Shown in pieces: positions 26,579 to 39,067 of a stretch of DNA of 64,000 nt. The translations under genes and the position numbers were made by a program. Location: NCBI GenBank assembly GCA_907164885.2, contig OU015495.1:2686808-2750807 (forward strand). Direction: 5' to 3'. Source of the DNA: Dolomedes plantarius. Taxonomy: Eukaryota; Arthropoda; Arachnida; Araneae; Dolomedidae. The notes beneath the pieces are model-generated. The model was not told the origin of the DNA. It saw only the letters and a program-made list of their open reading frames with translations, and searched no databases. Numbering within the stretch: position 1 is the first letter of the stretch; each line of letters starts with the position of its first letter.

Positions 26579-28050
26579 TTTCACATATAGACCAAGAATT
26601 TCTATAATAGAGAATTTCTTCATTTTCCTCAGCTAAAATATTTTTAAACAATTTATTTAAGTTTGTTTCAAAACAGAAGCTTTAAGAAATGACACAAATT
26701 CAAAAGAAAGTTAAAAATTGGTGTTAATTTTATTATCTGACAATTAGCAATACTTTTTTTGTTTTTGCTCAAACTTTTGTCTTGTGGAAATGTTTAACGT
26801 GTGCTCTCTTGGCATCTAATATATGTTTACACACTGGGAGTTGTCTAAATTATTAAAGATATAAGATGAAGTACAGGAATTTAATCCCGGGGGAGCTAGA
26901 TTCGCTCGAAACTACCCTTAGATTTTAATTGCATTATTCCAGAAAATAAAAAAGTTTTAATTTCCTACTGAATTTGCTTTTCGGATTGACCAACATTAAG
27001 GGTTTACATTATCAGGGAAATCCATACATTAAAAGCTTGTTTAAATTCATTCTATAACATTGCAAATTTCATAATACACCGATGTTCCAAAAATTACGCA
27101 TTATTGTTAAAATATGCAAAAAAAAATAGAACAATATGGATACTATGTGGGTTATTCACAAATCTTTGTCAAACTCCATAACCTAGAAATCCCCCTTGTA
27201 ATATTTTGAAGACCCCAGTACACTCTATTCAATATTTTTGTGACTGTCCTGCTTCGAGCCTTTTGATTAACCCACCCTGCAACAAATGATCAACTGGTTG
27301 TCTCTGTTCAGTATTAGTTCTCGATCAATAATGACAACTCATCTCACAGGAATTGGAAGAAATCTGAGTTAGACGCAGGCGGTGGAGTAAGCTGTATTTA
27401 TTGAACTGCGATATGTGTACATATTGGGCGAAAATAGTGTTACTTGAATTGTGAATAGAAATCGGTTTGGGTGTAAATAATGTACAGAAGAAACATTTAT
27501 TTTGAATATTTAAATACTCAAAACACTAGTGCTCATTAATATATAAAACAAAATTTAATTATTATTTTATTTTTTTTAAAGTTGAAAGTAAATATAATTT
27601 AAGCAATAATGCTGTCGGAGTAAGTTAAAGCAAACAAAGAAACAAAAAATAATTTAACAGATTGTTTCTTTCTTCTTCGACTTCCAAATCTTTGAACCCA
27701 TTTCTGGCGCCAAACTTGTAGCGTGTCTCTCCGCTATTATTGATATTCTGCTATCCCCCGATAAAGAATTAAACGAGTGGAGTATTTTTGTCTTTTGAAA
27801 GAATAATTATATTTTGGGTGGATCACGAATTTTTATGTTGCTTAATCTCTTAATGAACGCTCAGAAAGTTTCTTAAGTGATTTAGTGTCAGGAGTTTTCT
27901 TTCTTCAGAAAGAGGCATCGAGGTAGTACAAGAACACTTTTTCGGTAAGTTGATTCTTATGTAATCATCAATTTATGTGTGAGTCAATTAGAAATCTCAC
28001 CCCCCCCCCGTTTTCTACTAGCACAGACATTCTACTATATGTACACGTAC
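26579..28050. other. no gene recognised
   Basis: AT-rich. TCTGGCGCCAAAC at 27703-27715 resembles an LTR-retrotransposon primer-binding site, but no LTR or gag-pol sequence supports it. Confidence 0.4.
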
Positions 28051-28105
28051 ACACACACACATTTATATATATATATATATATATAATATATATATATATA
28101 TTATA
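28051..28105. repeat. (CA)n/(TA)n microsatellite
   Basis: Short ACACAC run followed by TA dinucleotides broken once by ATAATA. Confidence 0.9.
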
Positions 28106-28174
28106 GATAAAGCAAATGAATGTAGGAATTGTAATGAATATGAGCCTATGTACTTCCTATTAAAATATAGAGTA

Positions 28175-28977
28175 CTAGCTGAAAACCCGTACTTCGCTAC
28201 GGAGTACATTCAAATTAAATACAATGGTCAATGTATGCAATTAATGCCAAAAATATGTTTAAATATATTTATAATAAATTCAACGATCAATGTATGCAAT
28301 TGATGTAAAAAAAAACGAAAAAATATATTTACAAAAAAAATCGGAAGGGATATTTTTATAGACAAAATAATGTAGAAGAAAATATTCAAATTAAATCTAA
28401 TAGATCATACTAAAGAATATAGTACAGTTAATCTAGTACAGTTTGAGGAACATAATATCTTTTACTGTATTTTAATATATTTTTGGATAATGTCCAATCG
28501 TCTGCCGCATTAGCAAGAAAATAAAATTTTTTTTGTCTATTTAGTTGTTATGCACGTGACGATAAATTTATTTATATTACCAGAAAAAGAAATCACGTGA
28601 TCAGCATTTAATAAATTGAATTCTAAAAATTAATATTTAAAAATTCACCAAAAATCAGAAAATAGAGGTAAAGATTCGAAAAAGATCTCATTTTAAAGGA
28701 AATTTTATGATCTTTCTTACGATATAAATTTTATAACCCTCAAATTATTATTTTAAATGCAAACTTTAAAAAACAGCTTACAAATTTAATTTTAAAAAAT
28801 CTAAGAAGAATTTTTCAAAAATCTTTCTTAGTGCACCCCTACACTATAAGAAGAATCGCAATGCAAAATTTCAGCCTTTTAGGTCCAGCGGTTTGGTCTG
28901 TGCGTTGTATGTCAGTCAGTCAGTCAGTCAGTCAGTGAGTCAGTCAGTTACGGAACTGTTTTATATACGTATATAGA
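28175..28977 (-). mobile_element. Helitron-like non-autonomous element, copy 5
   Basis: On the minus strand it starts TCTATATACGTATATAAAAC after A and ends GTACGGGTTTTCAGCTAG before T. 803 bp. It keeps a long CTGACTGACTGACTGA tract and the CACGTGATTTC block. Confidence 0.82.
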
Positions 28978-29690
28978 TTATTTGGTCATCAATAATATTG
29001 AAAGCGGTCGTCAAAATCTCTTGTGCCCGATTAGTTTGACCTTCATAATTGACAATTATGTGTATAGTTTACTCAGTGTTTAAATATCTTATCGTAGTGT
29101 ACTTTTCAAACTATTGCGTAATAAATATATTTGGCTTAAATAATTTTTAAAAATGACGTTACGCATTCCCCTTTGTACTCTTCAATCATTTGAACGAATT
29201 TTACCTTCCTTTACGCTGCGCTACCAGACATATGAAATTGACCTTAATTCTCCTCAAAATTTAAATTAGCAATAGAATATTATGTTTCTTAAAATCAAAA
29301 TAATATTTTCCTATTATTGTATTGCTAAATATAAAGGGGGCGAAATCGAACAAAAACCTTTTGTTGAAAGTTAGTAGTTTTTGCATGCGTTTAGTCAATA
29401 GCAGAGAAGGGACTATGACAAATGAATCTAAATGTGTGGTAGCAGTAAAACAAACAAAAATCACAGTCCAGGTAGTGTGATGGGTAACGTCTCCGTTTGG
29501 TCTGGTAGCTAGCAGCATACCTCTTCAATAACATCGGATGACCCCAAAGAGTGGTTATCACAAGGTCGAAGGGATTTGCGGCCAAATCCAAAAGGAAAAG
29601 GTTTGATAAAGCGTTTTTTCTACAGACCGGGTTAGCTTTCACTGTCAGAATACTGTACAGCGGAAGGAAGTAGATTCTATCCATTTGCCT
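28978..29690. other. no gene recognised
   Basis: Includes a tRNA-head-like stretch near 29472-29520 (GTGTGATGGGTAACGTCTCC) that could be a decayed SINE; no B-box was found. Confidence 0.35.
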
Positions 29691-29699
29691 TTTGAGGTT

Positions 29700-29835
29700 C
29701 AGCTAACGCATGCCGATGACGAAACAGTTTAGCACGCTTGTTTAGTCAACAGTGCGTCTCAAGTTCGAGCCTTGGACCAAAACAATCTTTTCAGATGAAC
29801 AGTGATGGGAAATAGAAAAAAAAAAAAAAAAGAGG
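29700..29835 (+). mobile_element. possible tRNA-derived SINE
   Basis: A-box-like CAGTTTAGCACGCTTG and B-box-like CAAGTTCGAGCCTTGG are spaced as in tRNAs, with an A-rich tail at 29816-29831. No related copy or target duplication was recognised. Confidence 0.35.
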
Positions 29836-30725
29836 TTGATTCGATATGGGGTGGTCTTGAAAATATATATATATCTCCGGCGTACGGGTGTAGACCTACG
29901 TTTTGACCTTGTTATGGGCTCTTACGACAGCGATACGTAACCGGTGACTAGCCTTGAAGTAAAGGAATTCCAGATACGGAATTCTCTAAATTTTTACAGG
30001 TGAATGGAAAAGTGCAATCATCCAGCACACTTCGGGGGAAAAAAACCCCATCGTCTATCAAGAATTCTGGCACAAAATTTACAGTGCAAGAAGATGTCAA
30101 AATGCATTGAGACCACGCTACTGCGAAACCTAGGTCCAATACTATCTACACGTTGGAGATGTGTATTTTTGATTAAAAACCACCCACCAAGGCGGACTCC
30201 ACGCTTTTTGTCATTGGGTTTGGAGTTTATTGGTTTGTCTCAGACGATGAATTGAGAGGAATACTTGCACATAGTTTATTATAGAAGTTCCCGATCTTTT
30301 TTAAGTTCATCAAACCATTACAACACTCTGAAGAAAACTGACAACTACCAATAACTCCGCTATAAAATACTCACGATACCGTTTACTTAGCACACACACA
30401 CACAAAACGCATTACAACTACAAAAATTAACGAAGCTCTGAGCCCATAGAACTAACATACTATATATTACAAGTACATATAAATAAAGTCCTACAAGGAT
30501 CAAACACAACTACAGAGATCAAAATTTACCATCTTAACCCAATCTTAGACCAATGGTCTTAAATATACCCGCAAAGAGTAGGATAACAGAATTAACTTAC
30601 AACTGTTACAGCCACGAGTACCGTCTATGATCAGATTCTACTTCATCCATGGAATACCACCAATCAACAGTAACTAAACATAGCAGTGCTCTTTCCCCCC
30701 CTCTTCCAAATACATGTTTCTATAT
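29836..30725. other. no gene recognised
   Basis: Mixed-composition sequence. An 83-codon frame (30004-30255) has no known motif. Confidence 0.4.
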
Positions 30726-31433
30726 TTAAGGGGGTCCGGGACACATTTAAAAAAATTTTATTTATTGAGTTAAAATTTTGATTTTTTTTGTGATGGTCAA
30801 CCATATAATTTGTAAACAAAATTACATTATAAAACTTCTCAAAATTTTTTTTTAAGTTTTAAAATTTTAAAATTTAAAAAAAGTGGGATAATTTAAAATT
30901 ATTATAACTCGAAATATTATTTTTCGAATTTCGATTCTTTTTCATTTAATTAAACAGAAATATATAAGTTTTAATTTTGATTCAAAATTTTTTTAAATAT
31001 TAATTTTTAAAAAAATTAAAACTATTTATATTAAAAATCACAAAAAAATGATGTAACATATTTAAAAAAAATTATATTTTCAAAAGTAAATATTTTTTTC
31101 AAATTTGCTGAATCAAAATTAAAGTAAAATAGTTGAAAAAGACATGTTCTAAGTTTCAACCATTTATCTTTAACGGTTCTTGACTTATAACAATTTAAAG
31201 ACGAGAAATGGGGAAAAAAACCCATCATGCAGAAAAACGCACTTACAGGTTTAAACAACGCTTGGCTACTATTAGAATGTTGCAAAAAAAAAAATAATAA
31301 TAATTTCTCCTGTTCTAATTAAGATAGAAACATGATTTAAACGTCATTTTAAGCGTAAAAGAACACAGAAATTTTTAATGCAATAAATTTTTTTTCGAAA
31401 ATTTGAACAATTTTGTGTCCTGGATCCCCTTAA
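30726..31433. mobile_element. TTAA-flanked element, family D
   Basis: Left end TTAAGGGGGTCCGGGACACA and reverse-complemented right end TTAAGGGGATCCAGGACACA, each bounded by TTAA. 708 bp, very AT-rich interior, no protein. Confidence 0.75.
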
Positions 31434-31522
31434 ATTGTTATTAGTTGAATCTAAAAATTGAAAATTGAAGCGCAAATAAGATGTACATTAAAAAATAAAA
31501 CACAGAAAGGAAAAATAAATTC

Positions 31523-31736
31523 AGGTAGTCTCCTCTATCGAAACTACCGCGGGTTATTAACATAGAATTACTTATCGTTTGCTTACCCCTCTTTTTTTTA
31601 CGCATTTTGGTACTTTTCTGTTTAACTGTTTTACTGCTTCTGGGTTAGGCGCGCTGCCAAAATTATAACTCGCGACGCCGGGCTATTTTTTTTTCTCTTC
31701 AAAGGATTGCTATTGAGGAACGTAATCCTACGTTAA
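31523..31736 (-). mobile_element. TTAA-flanked repeat, family B, copy 2
   Basis: Minus-strand orientation. TTAACATAGAATTAC at 31557 and GTAATCCTACGTTAA at 31722-31736 form the inverted ends. Homology extends outward to about 31523, as in the other two copies. Confidence 0.65.
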
Positions 31737-32677
31737 AATGTTCGATAAATGCAAATCAGAAATTACGCAACATTCAAATATAGCAAGTTTTTGCCCGAGC
31801 ACCAGTTAACCGTCAGAGGAGAAACATCAGAGACTCTAATTCAGCCAAAACAGAGCACTGGGTAACAATGTCACTACGGAATGTTGGATTTAAAAAAGGA
31901 AAAGAAAATTCTCCCTGCTCTGGCGAAGTGTGGGAAAACACGTAGTCAGTGAGAACTGCGGTGCATTTCCACGTCGCGAGCTTTTTCATTCATGGCCAAT
32001 CGCAGATTCTTTAAATACTCGAATGTGTTAAAAAAGTTACTTTTATTAAAAAAAAGGCTATTTTTGTCTTATTGTCATTGTTAAAAGCTCATTTGCCTCC
32101 ATGCGCTATTACCGGAAATTGTCAATTCGTTCCAAAAAATTAATTACGTTTATGCAAATGGACAACAATCGATTAATTTATCGGTGTGCTGTATTCATTT
32201 ATCTCAAATTGCTGCAGTTTACGTTGTCCAGGACCCGTTGTCTGACAATGTATTGAATGTCGACTGTAGTTTATTATTACAATTTTCGACGGTAGCAAAT
32301 AAACATTAGTTTATTTCAGTCAGTATGTTTACTTCTGGCATCAATCCCGTAAATGCTTTTTAAAGTAAAACCGAAGAGTAGCGGTTTAACGTATCATCAT
32401 CTTAGATTTGATTAATACACTAATCGTTCGAGACATTTTTTTCCGTCTGTTTTTTTTCAGCTTGAAATAGCGTTTGGGTGAAATATTCCGTCCTTTAGTT
32501 TGGTTTTCAAAGGCATCAAAAGTGGGCCTCTGAGACCCTTTTGAATACTAAATTTTAGGTTGGAATTAATCTATCACAGGACGGAACAATACATTTCAGA
32601 CGCTCAGAGGGTTAAATCTTTTGTCAGTGCTGTCTAAATTACTATGGTTAAGGAGATTTCTGACACAAAATTACTTA

Positions 32678-32680
<3 letters not shown>
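31737..32680. other. no gene recognised
   Basis: No element ends or coding motifs recognised. A (CA)n/(TA)n run at 32684-32721 abuts the next element. Confidence 0.5.
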
Positions 32681-32721
<41 letters not shown>

Positions 32722-33335
32722 CAGGTGGTTAGCAAAATAATGGAAACACCTATCAATATTAGTGGTGTTTATGAATGTGCTTCGTATTCCTTAAAAAACA
32801 AATCTAGCCACCGGTATTTTTCATATAATATAGTGTATGTATTATTCTACTGTCAGGTAGCAGTAATGAAGTAAGGGCATCGTGCTTTTGGGGGGAACAG
32901 CGTAAAATGTAAAACCTTGCAGACCTTGTGAAAAGGGCAAATTTCTGGAGCGCGTTTAAATTGGAGTATCTGTTACTGCAACCCCCAGGCTAATGCGTGT
33001 TTTTCGAGCTATGGTATCGAATGTCATGATAGCATACAGAGTGCACAGAAAACATCCTTTGCCAAACAGAATAGTGGACGAAAGGGAGAGCTGAATGAAA
33101 GAGACGGACGAAGTATTGAAGCGGATTGTGACACGAAGAAGGAAAACAACTGCAACCAAAATGACCGAAGAGCTCAATCGGCATCTGCATGTTCTGGTAT
33201 CAACCATTAGAGGTAGACGGAATGCGTTTCACAAACAACGCATTTAAGGAAGATTAGTTATTCCCAAGCCACTTGTAATAAATGTCAATACAAAATATCC
33301 ACAATGGTGCCACGAGCGCGAATTTTATAGATAAA
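32722..33335 (+). mobile_element. Tc1-like transposon, 3'-truncated
   Basis: The left terminus CAGGTGGTTAGCAAAATAAT follows TA at the edge of a TA microsatellite. The transposase N-terminal half follows at the expected distance; the catalytic half and right terminus were not found. Confidence 0.7.
32963..33319 (+). pseudogene. Tc1-like transposase N-terminal half, dead
   Basis: One frame reads GVSVTATPRLMRVFRAMVS, then a stop, then VLKRIVTRRRKTTATKMTEE, STIRGRRNAFHKQRI, a second stop, and IPKPLV..QWCHER. These correspond to the paired helix-turn-helix DNA-binding domain and the approach to the catalytic domain of Tc1-family transposases. The DDE residues are missing. It is a different lineage from the Tc1 at 13643-15055. 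Confidence 0.8.
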
Positions 33336-33537
33336 ATTGTCATAAATTCTTCGATAATTATCCTGCGCACAAAAGTGAGAAATGATGCCAGTAGAGATAT
33401 TTTTAAGCAGTTACTATATAAAAATCTAAAGTTTCAAATTTGAGTTTTTAATTATTTTTTAAGTTTGAAGTTTTAAAATTTATATAAGCAAAGTAATCTT
33501 TGTATATAGTCGGGAGATAATTCCTTACAAAATGTGC

Positions 33538-34090
33538 GTAATTAACCCTTCAGCTGCGGGTGATTTTCATATTTTTCTGTTCAAAATCACGGGTTTAAAA
33601 TTTAGAAAATAGAATATTTCCTAGAGGCAATATTATTTAGAAGCCTGGAGCAGCTGGTGGTTATCGTACCGGGATCTGGTACTAATGGTGCTGGGATCGA
33701 ATTCCAACAAGCGTCACTGAATATCCTCGTGCCTGTGCCGGTAAGGGCACGCCACATCACGTTCTGTAGGGGTTGGACGAGGGCAACCCCCCCCCCCCTT
33801 CATCCGAATGCCCCAAATGTCGTTCTTTGGCTTGCTCGGTCTAAATTGAGGAGGTCGCAAATGGCAAGGTTGGAAGAAACCAATACAAGAAACCAACAAC
33901 TTCCGCGTTGTCTGATGGAGAAATGTTGAAAGATAATGTGCCGTTAGAGAAAAACATATTATTTAGAATGATAAGCATTTCTTAGAAGTAATATTTCATA
34001 GAAGCATAGTTGGTGAAATAACGTCTCTCTACATATGCTCCATCGTGGCCCGCCGAAATGATCAGTATAGATAGAACGCGATTTCGGCGT
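33538..34090 (+). repeat. unclassified interspersed repeat D, copy 2 (interrupted)
   Basis: Shares ordered blocks with 4790-5197: CATATTTTTCTGT, TTTCCTAGAGGCAA, ATTATTTAGAA and TTGGTGAAATAACGT. A family E SINE (33643-33955) is inserted within it. Boundaries approximate. Confidence 0.45.
33643..33955 (+). mobile_element. tRNA-derived SINE, family E, copy 2
   Basis: Exact 13-bp duplication ATATTATTTAGAA at 33630-33642 and 33956-33968. Head AGCTGGTGGTTATCGTACCG (A-box) and B-box GGGATCGAATTCC. The body shares GCTCGGTC-AAATTG and a CAA-type 3' region with copy 1. A C-run occurs at 33787-33798. Confidence 0.75.
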
Positions 34091-34212
34091 AGCTTGCGAA
34101 TAGAGTTTTGTTTAATGGAAATAAAATATTATTGATTCATTGAAGATATGTTTGAGGAAAGACCCTTCATCCTAATGGGCAGATTTTAGACGCAAAGCTG
34201 CTGTAAGAAGCC

Positions 34213-34766
34213 CAGGGCCACCCAGAAACTTTAAGGGGCCTGGGGAAAACTTCTGTTGGGGGCCCCAAGAAAAATAAAAAATGGAAAGATACGATAACAC
34301 ACACTCCAATTAAGTGATTCGTACTTAAAATTTTATTACATGAATGATTAACACAATTATTATATTTCATTGCACTGCTCTCTTGTTATATTCTCCAATA
34401 AATATAACATCTTCCACAAAGCTCTTTTGCTATCTATTTTAGTAGTTAGTACTGTCTTCAATTTATTAGAACGAATGTAATTTTATAGCAGTTAGGATTA
34501 AACAGTTATATTTTTCATTAAAACTAAATCGCGTATTTTTCAGAAGACTATTTTGGAGTAAGAGATATCTAGTTAATTGAATAATTTTTTTTATATTTTT
34601 GGGGCCCCTTTTTTCAGGAGATTATTTTGAAGTACGGTGCAAGTTTCAGAATTTTCTTTTGGATGAAATTTAATAAATTGTTCTTTTAATTTTTTTTTTT
34701 GGGGGGGGAGGCCTCCGGCAGTTAGGGACCTCTTTCTCTGGGTGGCCTTCTCTCTGGATGGCCCTG
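34213..34766. mobile_element. non-autonomous hAT element
   Basis: Left end CAGGGCCACCCAGAAA and reverse-complemented right end CAGGGCCATCCAGAGA, bounded by exact 8-bp duplication AAGAAGCC (34205-34212 and 34767-34774). 554 bp, no transposase. Confidence 0.85.
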
Positions 34767-34774
34767 AAGAAGCC

Positions 34775-36370
34775 TATATAACTTGAGCTGAGTGGAGTTC
34801 ACACCACTTACAGTCATGAATGGAACCCAAAATCAAATAAGATAAGTCCCCGGAAAGAATTAAATTGTTCTTGAAATATTGTGGGCTTTGCTAATTTCGT
34901 GGTAAGTCTAAGGTAATTACGATTTAGGATAACCTTTTTATGCATATGAATGGAGGTTTAGAATGTTGAAGATGCACTTTTCGTAAGATATTTAAAAGGG
35001 AGCAGACATGTCTTTCACGAAAGACTTCTTAACGGAAAGTGAGTCATACCTGCGTTATTTAATACGAAAATTTCTCCTACACTGTTACGAAAGTTGCAAG
35101 AATTCTCTTTAAAAAAAGATATGTTTCGCCTCATTACCAGCAGCTACAAATTATCTGACTAACTCGAGAATATTTGTTTGCCCAAAAGAGGTTTACATGA
35201 ATAACGCGGGAATAACAAATGAAGCTACTTTCTCCGGTTGCAGTTAGTTTTTAAAGGATACTTCGAAATATTTTGAGAATAGTTGATTTATTACCACGTG
35301 AGGCGGTCCAATTTATAAAACAGCAAACGTATTAAAGCAATTAAAACAAATTAATTGCATTTTTAACATTTCGAGAGAAAAAAAAAGAGGAAGAAGAGCG
35401 AGGCCTTGATTAAATTCGCGATAAGAGAGCAACCATAACATTTCGGAAATCCGTTCAAGTCGCTAGGCTGTGTTGGCGGAGGAATCGTATTCAAAAGTAG
35501 TTTTGAAATTAATAACTCACGAATCACAAAAGCGTATCTGTTTTGTTAGGGATATTAGCGAAGAATTTTTCACTTGAAATAAAAGCGCTTATCTGGCAAC
35601 AAGACAAAAATTACCCCGCGGTAAATGGGGCTTAACATTAACTCGGAGACGCACACAAAGCGAGAAATTTTGTTGAAACAAAGCTTTCGCGTGCGATGCG
35701 GTAACCGGTGAAAACTAGAAGTTGTTTGGGATGGAATAAAAATATTGGGGAAATACGTGAATATCTATTGTTAAGTACGAGAAAAGGTTCTCTTTGCTTC
35801 AAAACTGGATTTACTGGTTCGTTAAGATTTTACGACGCGACTACAAATTTTAATTAATTTGTTTTTAGCTTTTTTTAATAATTATATTAATTTACTTTTT
35901 TAATCCCATTTTAAACGTGCATCAATAGAAAAACGGGATATTTATATCTAGAAATAGTATATTTCTTTTAAAAGAAAAGATCATCTCTAACGAAATTTAA
36001 TCAGCTAAATCTTACAGCGTAAAATCAAGCAGATTCGAATGATGGAAATATGCACAGTATAGATTATTAGAATGTTCAACTGTCTTGAACATTTTCCAAA
36101 CTTTTTCAAAATTTGCAGTTCATAATTTATCGAATCACACTGGAACAGAAAGAGAAGGTTTTACGCCATTAAATTTCATTGAAATGCATTTTAAATATAG
36201 CAAAGCGAATCTAAAATTTCAGTTACCACATTACGTTTATTAACACATTAATTTTTAAAAGAACATTTTTTTCAACTTATCCTAATAATAAAGCTGAAAG
36301 AAAATGTCCTTATGACATTTAAGAGAAGTGTTTACCAACACTGCAAATAGGCGAAAAGGGTCTTTTGCCA
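34775..36370. other. no gene recognised
   Basis: About 1.6 kb without element ends, SINE boxes or long frames. The longest repeat-poor stretch in this half of the window. Confidence 0.5.
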
Positions 36371-36379
36371 ATCATTTCT

Positions 36380-36757
36380 GTTGTTGTTGCTTATGCCCCT
36401 TGAACGACAGCAACATCAGATCAAGGCCATTATAGGCTATTAGGCTGAGTGATACGGCCCCGGTTTTAAGTTAGCACCACAAGGGTCGGAGTCCCTTGAA
36501 TCGAGTCAAGTGACGAATTTTGAATCGAGTCAAGTGACGGATTTTGAATCGAGTCAAGTGACGAGACCGGTACACCTGACCCCCATACCTCCAGAGGTTA
36601 ATTTTGAGAACTTGGAGGACAATGCATCCACAACAGATTTTACGTGCACCAGCCGCCATTAGCGTACACGGCGGTGGATTTGCCTGAGACGAGCGTCGAA
36701 CCAGAGACGTTCAGATCACTGGCCCACTGCTCTTGCCAACTGGGCCACCGCGCCCTT
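36380..36757 (-). mobile_element. tRNA-derived SINE, family E, copy 3
   Basis: On the minus strand the head GCGGTGGCCCAGTTGGCAAG (A-box) is followed by a B-box-like CTCTGGTTCGACGC, and the tail is GCATAAGCAACAACAAC. Near-exact flanks CAATCATTTCT and CATTCATTTCT. It contains a three-unit 24-bp tandem repeat. Confidence 0.7.
36498..36564. repeat. 24-bp tandem repeat, three units
   Basis: GAATCGAGTCAAGTGACG begins at 36498, 36522 and 36546, period 24, within the SINE body. Confidence 0.95.
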
Positions 36758-36769
36758 CATTCATTTCTA

Positions 36770-38870
36770 GTGCTTGTAAGGGCATTTCTTGTTGCTTGTG
36801 GGACATCTCATTTCCTGATACCCGTTTCAAGATCTTCCTTGGGTCAGCACTTTCGTATCCTCTTTTCAGCTCGTTCTCCTTGAAAATCCTCGTTTACTGT
36901 GATCACCGCTTTTTAAAGAGAAATTTTCAGGGATATTTAAGGACCTGCTAGACTATAATCGCCTCCATGCGATGACTTCTTTGTTGGGTCGGAGATATTC
37001 CCGTCAAAGGGGTTTGAGATCATGTCTCTGCCTGTGATTCTTTGGAAAGTCTAGTGGTAATAGCAGATGTGCGAGAATTCATTTCCATATGATCATCGTC
37101 GGTTTAGACTTTTATTATATTAAATAGCAATTAATTCTTTCATTATGATTCAAAGTTTTACGTAAGGCTCTTTTTACAAATATCTCTATTGATCGATTAG
37201 AGATTTTCTAACTTTTAAAATGACCACACGGATCCCAGACTCGATTACCAGAAAGGTTCACGAAAATCTCTGAAATGGATGCACACACGCCGTAAATTCC
37301 TGAAACTTTGACAAAATCCTAGACTGGCGTCTTTGGAGATAGAGTGTCCAGAACGATAGAGTGTCCGGAACTGATCAGAAAATATACTAAGGTTATCAGG
37401 AAAATCAACCCTATTCAGGGTTTTGAAGACCACTTTTGAGCTTCAGTAACTTATTTATTTAACAACAAAGTTTAACAGCGCTTCATAATATAATCAGTAG
37501 GTCAGCCCATGATTTTAAAGCACGCACAACCATTTACGAGGGACATTCCTCATCTCTTCTCTAATGGTGTTTTTCAGCGTAGAGACTCGGCGCTTGTTTT
37601 GTTCTTTTTCCATCCTCCTTTCCTTCATGTATTTCTAGACTGAAAGTAACATGAACTGTTCCGAGTACCTTTTGAGGCCAAATATGGTCTGCTTTTTTAT
37701 CCACGAGAAATTTTAATTTAATTTTAGTTGAGGGAGATGATATAGAATCCTAACAACAAACTCCATCGCCTTAAGGATACAATCTCCAAAGATTATTGTT
37801 CAAAAATAGTTTCAAAATTTCTCAACCTAGTCCTATGAATTGGTAACTTCAGGAACCATAAGCTATTCTTAGTTACCTTGCATACAGAAATATCCATTCC
37901 AAGCCATGACGTGTTAGGACTGGTTCTCGTCCGCATCCGATTGACGTTTTGGACATCTGTTGTATAGTACCTCATCAGTTGTGGTGATTTTACACCTCTC
38001 ATCTCTAAGAAGCTTACAGAGGGAACGAAATATTTGCCATCCCAGTATAAAGGCATTGTTTCCCAAGGTAACTTTCCTTTTCTACAGAATTTTTGCCCAA
38101 AATTGTTTGTTTTATAGCTAATAACCTGATGAATAATGCTAGGAAATTTATCCCTACTTCCTTGAGTTGAAAGGAATAGGGTTCCGATTTTGCCGACATT
38201 CTGCTGAAATGTTGAATCATGAATTTCGTTAGCTGGCAGCTTTGTTTGAAATCGAGACACTTTTCCTTTGTTAAAATTCGAAGTTGAAATTAGAATGTAT
38301 TCGACCTTGCAGTACACGGTACATCACATTGCATTCAAATTGGAGTACACGCACAATATTGTTAATCAGTTTATTGTAAGGCAATGTACAAAAGTTGTAT
38401 CGTCTATGCTGGCAAACTGTATAAGAAAACGAAACGATAAGTTTATTCGTGTTTTCCCTCTGTATTCTGTGTGAATATTAGTAGAAATATAATTTAGTTT
38501 AATATTATAATGATTACCTGTTATGGGTCCTATATAACGAGTTAATTTTGCATACTAACGTGTGGATACCCTTTGTAATAGCTGCTACTGAAAGAATGTG
38601 TACTTTTACGATGTTTTCATTAAATATGAATGTTGACAGGCTATGAAGATAGACGATTAGTAGCGGGCTGCAGTCATTAATACTATCTCTAACAGTATGT
38701 ATCATAGGTCATTGTTCATGCAAAGTGCCTTTTTTATAGTAATATTGAGTACATTTTATACATTTCTTCACGATTTAGGGCTTGGTTTCCTTTAAGTCTA
38801 TTAGAATTCAATGGATATGTACAATTCTGTCAACACCGTTGACTTTAAATTAAATCCTATTATTGCACTC
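36770..38870. other. no known gene; one unusually long open frame
   Basis: No element ends recognised. The minus-strand open frame at 37793-38317 is listed separately. Confidence 0.4.
37793..38317 (-). CDS. hypothetical 174-codon open frame
   Basis: The longest repeat-free open frame in the window. I recognise no domain. It contains clusters such as MRYYTTDVQNVNRMRTRTS and LPWETMPLYWDGKYFV, with no signal peptide, membrane span, low complexity or repeats. In AT-rich DNA a 525-bp stop-free run is unusual but possible by chance in 64 kb. It could be an exon of a host gene, a decayed mobile-element fragment, or nothing. No splice sites or neighbouring exons were identified. Confidence 0.2.
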   Translation of the reverse strand: MYCKVEYILISTSNFNKGKVSRFQTKLPANEIHDSTFQQNVGKIGTLFLSTQGSRDKFPSIIHQVISYKTNNFGQKFCRKGKLPWETMPLYWDGKYFVPSVSFLEMRGVKSPQLMRYYTTDVQNVNRMRTRTSPNTSWLGMDISVCKVTKNSLWFLKLPIHRTRLRNFETIFEQ

Positions 38871-38880
38871 GTGCATACTA

Positions 38881-39067
38881 TATTGATTTGGTTTGGTTTG
38901 GAGCGCTACGGTCAACTTTTTGCTACACGGGGGTTAATTTGACCGGGACCTACAGATTAAAGCCGATCCCGAACGGCTACAAACACCCATGCCAACAGTG
39001 GGATTCGAACCCACAGGATCAGAACCGAATGCTAGCGCCCTAGCCATTCGGCCATCACCTGGCCCCG
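38881..39067 (-). mobile_element. tRNA-derived SINE, family C, copy 1
   Basis: Exact 10-bp duplication GTGCATACTA at 38871-38880 and 39068-39077. On the minus strand the head is GGCCGAATGGCTAGGGCG (A-box) with a perfect B-box GGGTTCGAATCCC. The tail is (CCAAA)n. The head looks like a long-variable-arm tRNA (Ser/Leu type), which is inference. Confidence 0.85.

Noticed and set aside
27703..27715. TCTGGCGCCAAAC, like a retroviral primer-binding site
   Set aside because: No adjacent LTR, no gag-pol remnants and no polypurine tract were found. A similar TTGGCGCCGAACG at 51974 lies inside the candidate LTR rather than after it.
28903..28950. GTCAGTCAGT run as a possible CRISPR or satellite array
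   Set aside because: It is the short ACTG tandem tract at the 5' end of a Helitron copy, present in all seven copies, with no spacers.
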